From Flavobacterium sp. (GTDB lineage: Bacteria; Bacteroidota; Bacteroidia; Flavobacteriales; Flavobacteriaceae), in contig NZ_JANXTI010000010.1 of assembly GCF_025352425.1 (NCBI RefSeq), positions 1 to 37,397 on the forward strand: DNA of 37,397 nucleotides, in the 5' to 3' direction. The notes under the pieces were generated by a model, which saw only the letters and a list, made by a program, of their open reading frames with translations, had not been told where the DNA came from and searched no databases. Position numbers and translations under genes: made by a program. Shown here one piece after another: positions 25,772 to 33,828 of this stretch. The stretch's first letter is position 1. Every line of letters begins with the position of its first letter.

Positions 25772-25816
25772 ATGTCAGACGATAAGAAAGTAATTTTTTC
25801 AATGCAAAAATTGTAG
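25772..25816 (+). pseudogene. Truncated 5' remnant of ettA (14 codons)
   Basis: Translates as MSDDKKVIFSMQKL then TAG. The intact EttA at 26392 begins MSEDKKVIFSMQRL, so the two N-termini match at 12 of 14 residues. Many codons differ synonymously (GTA ATT TTT TCA against GTA ATA TTC TCG). Downstream of the TAG there is no further similarity. This is the position where ettA normally starts after the CAL67264-type gene, so I read it as the scar of a native ettA that was displaced. It is not likely to make a functional peptide, but translation of 14 codons is possible. Confidence 0.8.
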
Positions 25817-25844
25817 TAGATGTAAAACGTAAACACAAAAGAAG

Positions 25845-26357
25845 ATGAAAACAACAATAACGATAGTATTATTTATGATTTGCAGTGTAAATTTTTCTCA
25901 ATGCAAAATAAATCAAGCGTTCGACAAATTCACCAATACCAACACTTATAGACAAAGAGTAGATTTATATAGAGGATCTAAAGGATTTGCGTTGACTTTT
26001 ATTAAATCTGTGGGATCAGAAACTTTTTATACTTTTTTCACGATATCTAATTTTCCTGAATGCATTTCGCCATCAAAAACTTATATAAAATTTCTTTTTT
26101 CCGACGGCAATGTAATGGAAATAAAGTATAATTATAAAATTGAATGCGGAACGTCTTTTGCCTATTTTAATATAACTGAAAATCAACTGAAAGAACTAAA
26201 AGATAGTAAAATTACCGATGTTAGAATTACATATGAATATTCCCGTGATTATGAAATAAACGAAAAGATGCAATCTAAATTAAAAGATGCTTTCGCCTGT
26301 ATTCTTAACGCAGGAACAGATAACACAACCACTACACAAAACACCCAAAAACAGTAA
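25845..26357 (+). CDS. Orphan secreted protein inserted before ettA
   Basis: A 170-aa protein with a signal peptide (about 1-18, ending NFSQC or NFS). The mature part is beta-rich, with four cysteines (in SQCKIN, FPECIS, IECGTS, FACILN) that could form two disulfides. Its C-terminal tail is low-complexity Thr/Gln/Asn (DNTTTTQNTQKQ). I do not recognise it. It lies exactly between the ettA remnant and the intact ettA, where I would expect no gene, so it looks like cargo of the same rearrangement. It is visibly AT-rich. A Cys at the signal junction could also make it a lipoprotein, but the lipobox is poor. Confidence 0.7.
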   Translation: MKTTITIVLFMICSVNFSQCKINQAFDKFTNTNTYRQRVDLYRGSKGFALTFIKSVGSETFYTFFTISNFPECISPSKTYIKFLFSDGNVMEIKYNYKIECGTSFAYFNITENQLKELKDSKITDVRITYEYSRDYEINEKMQSKLKDAFACILNAGTDNTTTTQNTQKQ

Positions 26358-26391
26358 AAAGTTAAAATAACAACCCCAATAAAACTAAGCT

Positions 26392-28086
26392 ATGAGTGAA
26401 GATAAAAAAGTAATATTCTCGATGCAACGATTGAGTAAATCGTACCAGGGAAGTGATAAACAAGTTTTGAAGAATATCTATTTAAGCTTTTTCTACGGAG
26501 CAAAAATCGGAATTCTAGGATTAAACGGTTCCGGAAAATCATCACTTTTGAAGATTATTGCGGGAGTTGATAAAAATTATCAGGGCGATGTGGTTTTCCA
26601 ACCTGGTTATACTGTAGGATATTTGGAACAAGAACCAATTTTGGATGATACCAAAACAGTTATTGAAATCGTAAAAGAAGGTGTTGCCGAAACGGTGGCT
26701 ATTCTTGACGAATTCAATAAAATCAATGATATGTTCGGTTTACCTGAAGTCTATGAAGATGCCGATAAGATGGATAAATTAATGGAGCGCCAAGCTTTGT
26801 TACAGGATAAAATTGATGCTTGTGGTGCGTGGGAATTGGATACAAAACTTGAAATCGCAATGGATGCTTTACGCACACCGGAAGGCGATACACCAATCAA
26901 ACATTTATCCGGTGGAGAACGTCGTCGTGTGGCGTTGTGCCGTTTGTTATTGCAACAACCCGATGTATTGCTATTGGATGAGCCAACAAATCACTTGGAT
27001 GCGGAAAGCGTACTTTGGTTAGAACAGCATCTGGCACAATATGCGGGAACTGTTATTGCCGTAACGCACGATAGATATTTCTTGGATAATGTTGCTGGCT
27101 GGATTTTGGAATTGGATAGAGGTGAAGGTATTCCGTGGAAAGGAAATTATTCTTCTTGGCTTGACCAAAAAACAAAACGTATGGAACAGGAGGAAAAAGT
27201 GGCTTCCAAACGCAGAAAAACCTTAGAACGCGAGTTAGACTGGGTTCGTCAGGGTGCAAAAGGCCGTCAGACAAAGCAAAAAGCACGTTTGCAGAACTAT
27301 GATAAACTCTTAAACGAAGACCAAAAAGAATTGGACGAAAAATTGGAAATCTATATTCCGAATGGTCCGAGACTGGGAACGAATGTTATTGAAGCTACGA
27401 ATGTGGCCAAAGCATTTGGAGACAAATTATTATATGACAATCTGAACTTTACCTTACCACAAGCCGGAATTGTTGGAATTATTGGGCCAAACGGTGCCGG
27501 TAAATCGACAATCTTCCGAATGATAATGGGCGAAGAAAAAACAGATGCAGGAGAATTCAGCGTAGGTGACACCGTTAAAATTGCTTATGTAGATCAGGCG
27601 CATTCTAATATTGATTCAAATAAATCTATCTGGGAAAACTTTTGTGACGGTCAGGAATTAATAATGATGGGCGGAAGACAAGTAAACTCCAGAGCATATT
27701 TATCCCGTTTTAACTTTGGCGGAAGCGATCAAAATAAGAAAGTTTCTGCGTTGTCCGGTGGAGAACGTAACCGTCTGCATTTAGCGATGACATTGAAAGA
27801 AGAAGGAAACGTATTATTATTGGATGAGCCTACGAATGATTTAGATATTAATACACTTCGTGCTCTGGAAGAAGGATTAGAAAATTTTGCGGGTTGTGCT
27901 GTTGTAATAAGCCACGACAGATGGTTTTTAGATAGAGTTTGTACGCACATCCTGGCGTTTGAAGGCAACTCTGAAGTTTACTATTTTGAAGGCGGTTTTT
28001 CTGAGTATGAAGAAAACAAAAAGAAACGTTTGGGTGTTGATGTTACTCCAAAACGAATCAAATACAAAAAATTGATTAGAAATTAA
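26392..28086 (+). CDS. ettA: Energy-dependent translational throttle EttA (ABC-F)
   Basis: A 564-aa soluble ABC-F ATPase that binds the ribosomal E site and gates the first steps of elongation according to ATP/ADP ratio. Two ABC domains are seen. The first has Walker A GLNGSGKSS (43-51), signature LSGGERRRVAL and LLLDEPTNHLD. The second has GPNGAGKST, LSGGERNRLHL and LLLDEPTNDLD. The charged linker between them (EEKVASKRRKTLERELDWVRQG) matches EttA's tRNA-interaction motif. Length is full. It ends in a strong terminator. Its start codon region is duplicated as a remnant at 25772, and an orphan gene separates it from its usual neighbour. Confidence 0.95.
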   Translation: MSEDKKVIFSMQRLSKSYQGSDKQVLKNIYLSFFYGAKIGILGLNGSGKSSLLKIIAGVDKNYQGDVVFQPGYTVGYLEQEPILDDTKTVIEIVKEGVAETVAILDEFNKINDMFGLPEVYEDADKMDKLMERQALLQDKIDACGAWELDTKLEIAMDALRTPEGDTPIKHLSGGERRRVALCRLLLQQPDVLLLDEPTNHLDAESVLWLEQHLAQYAGTVIAVTHDRYFLDNVAGWILELDRGEGIPWKGNYSSWLDQKTKRMEQEEKVASKRRKTLERELDWVRQGAKGRQTKQKARLQNYDKLLNEDQKELDEKLEIYIPNGPRLGTNVIEATNVAKAFGDKLLYDNLNFTLPQAGIVGIIGPNGAGKSTIFRMIMGEEKTDAGEFSVGDTVKIAYVDQAHSNIDSNKSIWENFCDGQELIMMGGRQVNSRAYLSRFNFGGSDQNKKVSALSGGERNRLHLAMTLKEEGNVLLLDEPTNDLDINTLRALEEGLENFAGCAVVISHDRWFLDRVCTHILAFEGNSEVYYFEGGFSEYEENKKKRLGVDVTPKRIKYKKLIRN

Positions 28087-28098
28087 CCACAAACTTAT

Positions 28099-28126
28099 AA
28101 ATCCCGAATAATCGGGATTTTTTTTT
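28099..28126 (+). terminator. ettA terminator
   Basis: Perfect stem ATCCCGA/TCGGGAT (28101-28107 with 28112-28118), loop ATAA, extended by A/T pairs and followed by a long T-run to 28126. Confidence 0.92.
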
Positions 28127-28137
28127 GAAAAAAATTT

Positions 28138-28145
28138 TATATTTG
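28138..28145 (+). promoter_or_regulatory. -7 box (TATATTTG) for the hybrid kinase
   Basis: Exact TAnnTTTG match, 17 bp before the ATG at 28163 and just after the ettA terminator. Confidence 0.6.
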
Positions 28146-28162
28146 AATGTTGAACCAACCTT

Positions 28163-30367
28163 ATGATTAGAGCTAAATCCATTAGTTTACTTGTATTTCT
28201 ACTTTTTTATTTTACCCATTCGGTAGCGCAGGATTATAAAAAAGAAAAAGTAGAAATTGAAAAATTGCTTAATCAAGCTGCTTCCGATTTTAATGATGCT
28301 CATTATGACAAAGCATTAGAATCTACAAAACAAGCTTTGATTAACTCATTTGGTATTAGTGATGATTCATACATAGCGCAATCCTACAATACGCTGGGAG
28401 TTATTTACAACGAATGTTCCGATACCAAAAAGGCAATTGAATTTTATGATAAAGCACTTTTTTATGCAAAAAGAGTCAATAATAATAAACTCTATAACTG
28501 GATATACGGAAATTTAGGAAGCGTTTATTATTTTAATGAAATCGATGTTAATAAGGGCATTAATTATTATAAAAAGGCGTTATATTATGCTCTAAAGGTT
28601 AAGGATACTGCGCAAATAGAATTTACGAAAATTAACCTCGCAAGTGCCTACTTTTCAATCGATAAATTTGACGAAGGAAACCAGCAGGTTAAAGACATTA
28701 GAGACGGAATTCTGGCTAATGGTTCTGAAGAAGCTAAGATGTCAATGAACTTGTTGATGGGAATTTATACCACAAATATAAATCAGAAAGCAGTAGCAGA
28801 AAATTATTATTTTACCGCTCAACAAATTGCAAAGGATAATCAATTTGATTCGTTTTTGATTAATATCTATGAAAATCTGGTTCACCATTATGAACATTTC
28901 AATCAGACACAAAAAGCGATTGAGTTTAAAGCAAAGTTAGATTCACTAAACAAAGTTGTCTATTCTGAAGAGAAGCTTGATAAGCTCCAAAAAGCCGCAG
29001 TGCAAATTGAGCTTGACGAATATAAAAATCAGTTAGAGCGTATCGAGCAGGTAAACCAAAAACATAAAAAGAGCATACAAGAGTCCAAGTTGATCGTCAT
29101 CTTGTTTATCGTTATCCTGATAATTTTATTACTACTATTATTGACTTTGTACAAAAACATAAAGCTGCGTGAGCAAGCCAATATCGAACTAAAACGGGCT
29201 AATGAGGAACTTGTTCTGGCAAAAGAGGCAGCAGAAGAAGCATCACAACTCAAATCTCAGTTTGTTTCCACCATTACCCACGAATTAAGAACACCCTTGT
29301 ATGGGGTCATCGGTATAACCAATATTATTTTGGATGAACACAAAGAACTTGGTAACAGTCCGCACTTAAAATCCTTAAAATTCTCTGCTAAATACCTACT
29401 TTCCCTTGTAAATGACATTCTGCAAATCAATAAAATAGAAGAGAAACGTATCGTGTTGGAAAGTTTGATTTTTAATTTGACAGATGAAATCACCCTTATA
29501 AAAAATTCGGTGGAATATATTGCGGATAAAAACAACGACGTATTTTCAGTTGAAATTGATACTGCTATTCCGGAGTTTTTAATCGGTGATAAGCTCCGTT
29601 TGTCACAAATTTTGATGAATTTAGTGAGCAATGCGTTGAAGTTTACCAAAAACGGGGAAGTTTCCATTAGTGCTGATTTAAAAAAAGTAGAAGGCAAGAT
29701 GTATTTCATTGAATTTAAAATAAAGGATACCGGAATCGGAATTGCAAAAGAAGACCAGGAAAAAATCTTCGATAAATTTGTTCAGATTGAACGAAAGGAA
29801 GAAGATTACCAAGGAACAGGCTTAGGATTATCGATAGTTTCAAGTCTGGTGAAACTTTTCAACAGTGAAATTCATTTGGAAAGCCAGGAAAATGCTGGAG
29901 CTACTTTTTCATTCACTATTGGATTTGAATTTGACGAAGACAAGTCAAAAGAAATTATTAATAACATCGAAGTTGATTTATCGACGAGCCATTTATATAA
30001 CATTCTGGTTGTCGAAGACAATAAAATCAATCAGGTTGTGACCAAAAAAATCATTCAAAGCAGTAATATGAGCTGCACTATCGTAGATGACGGTTATGCT
30101 GCTTTAGTTGCTTTAGAACGCGAATCGTTTGATTTAATATTAATGGATATCAACATGCCATTAATCAACGGCTTTGATACTACACGAAAGATTAGAGAAA
30201 AAGGGATAACCATTCCGGTTATTGCCCTGACGGCTTTTGACAAACAAGAAGTGGCTGAACAGGCAATTTCTGCGGGAATGAATGATGTGATGGTAAAACC
30301 TTTTGAGCCTTCAAAATTATTTCACGTAATTCACAACCAAATTAAAAATAAAGAAAACGCCGGTTAG
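28163..30367 (+). CDS. TPR hybrid sensor histidine kinase/response regulator
   Basis: A 734-aa membrane signalling protein. A signal peptide (about 1-22) leads into a periplasmic array of tetratricopeptide repeats (about 35-270; for example YIAQSYNTLGVIYNE). A coiled coil and one membrane helix (about 307-330) come next. A HisKA domain with phospho-accepting H373 (ITHELRTPLYG) follows. The HATPase domain has N-box LMNLVSNALKF, DTGIGIAKED and GTGLGLS. The C-terminal receiver carries phospho-acceptor D662 (LILMDINMP). The output partner is unknown: the receiver probably passes phosphate to a histidine phosphotransferase elsewhere. Its stop overlaps the convergent helicase stop by 4 bases, leaving no terminator between them. 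Confidence 0.93.
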   Translation: MIRAKSISLLVFLLFYFTHSVAQDYKKEKVEIEKLLNQAASDFNDAHYDKALESTKQALINSFGISDDSYIAQSYNTLGVIYNECSDTKKAIEFYDKALFYAKRVNNNKLYNWIYGNLGSVYYFNEIDVNKGINYYKKALYYALKVKDTAQIEFTKINLASAYFSIDKFDEGNQQVKDIRDGILANGSEEAKMSMNLLMGIYTTNINQKAVAENYYFTAQQIAKDNQFDSFLINIYENLVHHYEHFNQTQKAIEFKAKLDSLNKVVYSEEKLDKLQKAAVQIELDEYKNQLERIEQVNQKHKKSIQESKLIVILFIVILIILLLLLLTLYKNIKLREQANIELKRANEELVLAKEAAEEASQLKSQFVSTITHELRTPLYGVIGITNIILDEHKELGNSPHLKSLKFSAKYLLSLVNDILQINKIEEKRIVLESLIFNLTDEITLIKNSVEYIADKNNDVFSVEIDTAIPEFLIGDKLRLSQILMNLVSNALKFTKNGEVSISADLKKVEGKMYFIEFKIKDTGIGIAKEDQEKIFDKFVQIERKEEDYQGTGLGLSIVSSLVKLFNSEIHLESQENAGATFSFTIGFEFDEDKSKEIINNIEVDLSTSHLYNILVVEDNKINQVVTKKIIQSSNMSCTIVDDGYAALVALERESFDLILMDINMPLINGFDTTRKIREKGITIPVIALTAFDKQEVAEQAISAGMNDVMVKPFEPSKLFHVIHNQIKNKENAG

Positions 30368-31620
30368 TACCAGCGTTTTTTATTCTTTTTGGAAGCTTCC
30401 GATTTTCTCGAATTATTTTCCTTTCCTTCGGGTTTATTTCTGTTTCGCAAATCGGGTTTTGCATCGGGATCCGGAACTTCATCTTTCCAGGGAAATGGAT
30501 GGTCTTTTATAATTTTTACATTAACCTTTATCAATTTCTGAATGTCTTTCCAGTACGGTTCTTCATCCTTGCTGCAAAAAGAAATCGATATACCGCCGTT
30601 TCCGGCACGACCGGTTCTTCCAATTCGGTGAACGTAAGTTTCAGGAATATTTGGCAAATCAAAATTGATTACATATGGTAAACTTTCAATATCAATCCCA
30701 CGCGCAGCAATATCGGTTGCAACTAAAACGGAGATTTCCTTGTTCTTGAAATGATCTAAAACCCGTTGCCGTGCCGTTTGTGATTTGTCGCCGTGAATTG
30801 CCTCGGCATTAACGCCATGTTTTTTCAGTGCTTTAACCACATTATCTGCGCCGTGTTTTGTTCTGACAAAAACTAGTACATTGCTGAGGTTTTCATTTCG
30901 AATCAAATGGTATAATAAACCGCGTTTGTCTTCTTTTCCAACAAAATAAATTTGCTGCTCAATAATTTCAGCTGTAGATGAAACTGGTGTTACCGAAACA
31001 TATTCTGGTTTGTTTAAAAAAGTATCGGCTAATTCTCTGATTGCCATTGGCATCGTTGCAGAAAATAATAACGTCTGCCTGTTGGTTGGAACCAATTTCA
31101 CAATTTTTCTAACGTCATTAATGAAACCCATGTCGAGCATCAAGTCGGATTCGTCCAACACCAAATAATGCAGGCTGTCAAAATCGATAAAACCTTGTTT
31201 GTGTAAATCCAATAATCTTCCCGGCGTCGCAATTAAAATGTCAACACCTTTCTTCAATTGATCCACTTGTGACACTTGGGAAACGCCACCAAAGATAGTT
31301 AGTTGTCGGATATTGGTATACTTTCCATATGTATCAAAGCTTTCGCCAATCTGAACGGCTAATTCCCGGGTTGGAGTCACTACCAAACAACGAATTTCTT
31401 TTGTTTTTTTGGATGACCCAATCATGCGGTGCAAATTGTGTATAATCGGAATAGCAAAAGCAGCCGTTTTTCCGGTACCGGTTTGGGCGCAGCCTACTAA
31501 GTCTTTTCCCGCTAAAATAAATGGGATTGCCTTTTCCTGAATAGGTGTCGGGCTTGTGTATCCTTCTTCAAAAACTGCTCTTTGAATACTTTTGGATAAT
31601 GATAAATCTTCGAATAACAT
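30364..31620 (-). CDS. DEAD-box RNA helicase, RhlE-like, with DESD motif II
   Basis: A 418-aa ATP-dependent RNA helicase for RNA remodelling in ribosome assembly or decay. In order it has the Q motif (TPIQEKAIP), Walker A AQTGTGKTA, PTRELAVQI, GGVSQ, TPGRLLD, motif II LDESDLMLDMGF, SAT (LLFSATMP), VFVRTKHGADNV, DIAARGIDI and HRIGRTGRAG. Motif II reads D-E-S-D instead of D-E-A-D. The catalytic Asp-Glu pair is kept, so activity is expected. The tail (about 385-418) is Lys/Arg/Asn/Ser-rich and ends KKRWY, typical of RhlE-like RNA-binding extensions. The gene has its own TATATTTG box upstream. Confidence 0.93.
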   Translation of the reverse strand: MLFEDLSLSKSIQRAVFEEGYTSPTPIQEKAIPFILAGKDLVGCAQTGTGKTAAFAIPIIHNLHRMIGSSKKTKEIRCLVVTPTRELAVQIGESFDTYGKYTNIRQLTIFGGVSQVSQVDQLKKGVDILIATPGRLLDLHKQGFIDFDSLHYLVLDESDLMLDMGFINDVRKIVKLVPTNRQTLLFSATMPMAIRELADTFLNKPEYVSVTPVSSTAEIIEQQIYFVGKEDKRGLLYHLIRNENLSNVLVFVRTKHGADNVVKALKKHGVNAEAIHGDKSQTARQRVLDHFKNKEISVLVATDIAARGIDIESLPYVINFDLPNIPETYVHRIGRTGRAGNGGISISFCSKDEEPYWKDIQKLIKVNVKIIKDHPFPWKDEVPDPDAKPDLRNRNKPEGKENNSRKSEASKKNKKRWY

Positions 31621-31653
31621 ATAATTTACTTCCTGTTAAGTGGTAAGTTGCCG

Positions 31654-31661
31654 CAAATATA
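31654..31661 (-). promoter_or_regulatory. -7 box (TATATTTG) for the DEAD-box helicase
   Basis: Exact TAnnTTTG on the minus strand, 33 bp before the ATG at 31620. Confidence 0.6.
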
Positions 31662-31671
31662 GAGTTAAAAT

Positions 31672-31756
31672 AATTACGAATTATCAATTACGAATAGAAT
31701 GCTCAACGTAAACAAGACGTATTTCATAATAAAAACTGAATTCCTAATTCGTAATT
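31672..31756. repeat. AATTACGAAT direct and inverted repeats
   Basis: AATTACGAAT occurs at 31672-31681 and 31686-31695. The 12-bp AATTACGAATTA at 31672-31683 has an exact inverted copy at 31745-31756, which runs into the stop codon of the formimidoylglutamase gene. The 61-bp space between the inverted arms has no gene. Together they could form a long AT-rich hairpin after that gene. Confidence 0.7.
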
Positions 31757-32792
31757 AAATCAATTCCTTTCTCGACTTAATAAAATCGGTTACGAGATAA
31801 CCAATCAGTTTTCCAATGAGATGATTGTTCTTTTCTTCACCTAAATCGGGCGCACCTTCGCATATATGAAGATAGGCGGCATTTTTATGGTTGCCAAAAA
31901 AGTAGACAAACTGGCGTAATTCTTCCACCGAAAAACCACTCATAGTCATAGCACTACTGGCAATATTGGGCAACGCATCCAAATCGATTTCAATACCAAA
32001 CGAATCGCCTTTGATAAAATCAAAAGCAGTAATTAGTTCCTGTAAAAAATGTTTTGAATGACGAACCTTGATTTCATCATACGTGTTGAAGGTAACGCGG
32101 TCTTCAATTTTCTTTAAATTATCCAATACATTTTTCGAAGTATAATTTTCATGTAAGCCAAAGATGAAATATTTCTTCAGAAAACCTTCTTCATAGGCAT
32201 AAGAAAAACCATTTCCACTGTGTCTTCCCTCCAGAATTCTGAAATCGGAATGTGCATCAAAGTTGACGGCGTTGATTGGTTTACCCAATCCGAGCGCGGT
32301 TCCTTTAATGTTTCCGTAGGCATTATTATGTCCACCGCCGATGATAATTGGCGTTTTGCCACATTTTATAATCAAACTGATGATATGAACGACTTCTTTA
32401 TCAATTTTTTCCACGAGTAAGCTTAATTTTTTTCGGTCAGCCGTACTGTGGAAATCCAAATCTCTGGCGGCTTCCATTTCTTCAGCAACATCAAGTGCGC
32501 CTAAAACAAAAATTTGGCTTCCTTTACAAAAACGATTATGCTGAATATTGGCAATACTTGCTATGGCACTTTCCCATGCAGAATAAGCACCCGGACGACC
32601 AAAATTTGCCCGAACACCAACATCTTCCGGAATTCCGAATAGTACATATTGTGCTTCGCAGTTTTTCAAATAATCAAGATAATTTTCCCCTTTGGGAACG
32701 GTTAGCATTTTTTCGCCAAATTTTACTTCCCCGCTTCTGTGATTGGTAACTTTTGCTAAATCGGTAATTAAAAAAGGGGTTATATTCTCCAT
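31755..32792 (-). CDS. hutG: Formimidoylglutamase (arginase/ureohydrolase family)
   Basis: A 345-aa manganese hydrolase that splits N-formimidoyl-glutamate into glutamate and formamide in the last step of histidine breakdown. Metal-ligand motifs of the ureohydrolase fold are present: GGGHNNAYG, NFDAHSDFR and IEIDLDALPN. The first differs from arginase's GGDHS, as in the divergent Bacteroidota members, and that leaves some doubt on the substrate. I infer histidine utilisation mainly from the imidazolonepropionase gene 1 kb away on the same strand. An in-frame TTG at 32813 lies inside a TATTTTTG promoter box, so the ATG at 32792 is used. HutH and HutU are not in the window. Confidence 0.82.
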   Translation of the reverse strand: MENITPFLITDLAKVTNHRSGEVKFGEKMLTVPKGENYLDYLKNCEAQYVLFGIPEDVGVRANFGRPGAYSAWESAIASIANIQHNRFCKGSQIFVLGALDVAEEMEAARDLDFHSTADRKKLSLLVEKIDKEVVHIISLIIKCGKTPIIIGGGHNNAYGNIKGTALGLGKPINAVNFDAHSDFRILEGRHSGNGFSYAYEEGFLKKYFIFGLHENYTSKNVLDNLKKIEDRVTFNTYDEIKVRHSKHFLQELITAFDFIKGDSFGIEIDLDALPNIASSAMTMSGFSVEELRQFVYFFGNHKNAAYLHICEGAPDLGEEKNNHLIGKLIGYLVTDFIKSRKELI

Positions 32793-32810
32793 TCTAAAAA
32801 AATATTTCCT

Positions 32811-32818
32811 CAAAAATA
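32811..32818 (-). promoter_or_regulatory. -7 box (TATTTTTG) for hutG
   Basis: Exact TAnnTTTG on the minus strand, 18 bp before the ATG at 32792; it contains the rejected TTG start. Confidence 0.5.
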
Positions 32819-32886
32819 TAATAAAAATACGTATCTTTCGTTACTATATTAAATAGTATTATTTTATAATCAAAAAAAAATACCAA

Positions 32887-33771
32887 ATGGAAAATCAAAA
32901 CAATCATTCAAAACTAAAAGCTATTATCGGAATATTGGCAGTTTTGTTGATAGGAAGTTTAATTTATATTTTTAAACTAACATCTGACGCAAAGTCACTA
33001 CAGACAACGGTTGCCACAGTAACTTCTGAAAAAGAATCCGTTCTAAAGGATTTAGCGGATTTGAAAACTACATACGATGCTGCTATTGCTGAAAACACTT
33101 CCATGTCGGATGAGCTGATTGCCGAGAGAGATAAAGTGGTTAAACTGATGGCTGATTTAAAGGCTTCAAAAGGTGACAACGCTTCATTACAAAAATATCG
33201 AACGCAATACAAAGCACTAGAGCAAAAAATGCAGAATCTGATGCAGGAAGTTGAGGTATTGAAAACACAAAATCAAACCTTGACGACAAATTTAGATAGT
33301 ACGAAAGTAGTATTGGAGGATAACAAAAAATACAATCAGGTTTTAGTTGGCCAAAATGAAGAATTAGCGAAAACGGTTGAATTGGGTTCAAAACTGACGG
33401 TTACCAATTTGAAAACAGCCTCTTATAAAGTGCGAAGTTCAGGTAAGGAAATTGCCACTGATAAAGCAAGCAGAACCGACATGCTTAAAGTTAACTTTAC
33501 CATAGCAGAAAATAAAATTGCTAAGTCGGGTGACAAAACCTATTATGTTCAGGTAATTGATTCTAAAAACAATGTTTTAGGTGATAAAGCAACCATTTCG
33601 TTTGGTGATAAATCATTAACATACAGTTTTACAACAACGGTAAAATATGAAAACAAATCGGTTGAGGTTTCACAACAATTGCCGGAAAAAGATTTTGCTA
33701 AAGGAACTTATTTTGTGAATGTATTTGATAAAGGGGAATTGGTTTCGAAAAGTAGCTTTAGTTTACGATAA
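32887..33771 (+). CDS. Membrane-anchored coiled-coil protein, function unknown
   Basis: A 294-aa protein with a short cytoplasmic N-terminus and one membrane helix (about 11-30, AIIGILAVLLIGSLIYIF). A long coiled coil (about 35-165, many Lys/Glu/Thr/Leu heptads) follows. The C-terminal beta-rich domain (about 175-294) with repeated VNFTIAENK-like strands may be Ig-like. It should reach into the periplasm. I do not recognise a named family, though the shape is common in Flavobacteria. It sits between, and opposite to, the two hut genes without an obvious link. A TATCTTTC near-match to a -7 box lies at 32832-32839. A hairpin terminator follows. Confidence 0.75.
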   Translation: MENQNNHSKLKAIIGILAVLLIGSLIYIFKLTSDAKSLQTTVATVTSEKESVLKDLADLKTTYDAAIAENTSMSDELIAERDKVVKLMADLKASKGDNASLQKYRTQYKALEQKMQNLMQEVEVLKTQNQTLTTNLDSTKVVLEDNKKYNQVLVGQNEELAKTVELGSKLTVTNLKTASYKVRSSGKEIATDKASRTDMLKVNFTIAENKIAKSGDKTYYVQVIDSKNNVLGDKATISFGDKSLTYSFTTTVKYENKSVEVSQQLPEKDFAKGTYFVNVFDKGELVSKSSFSLR

Positions 33772-33801
33772 TATCATCAGTTTAATAATTATAAATGGAA
33801 G

Positions 33802-33828
33802 AAGTCTCGATTTATCGGGACTTTTTTG
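33802..33828. terminator. Terminator between the coiled-coil gene and hutI
   Basis: Stem AAGTCTCGA/TCGGGACTT (33802-33810 with 33815-33823, one T-G pair), loop TTTA, then a T-run. The loop contains the hutI stop codon (minus strand), so the element serves mainly the plus-strand gene. Confidence 0.85.

Noticed and set aside
25772..25816. Regulatory leader peptide of the downstream gene
   Set aside because: Its near identity to the EttA N-terminus is better explained as a gene remnant, though translation is not excluded.
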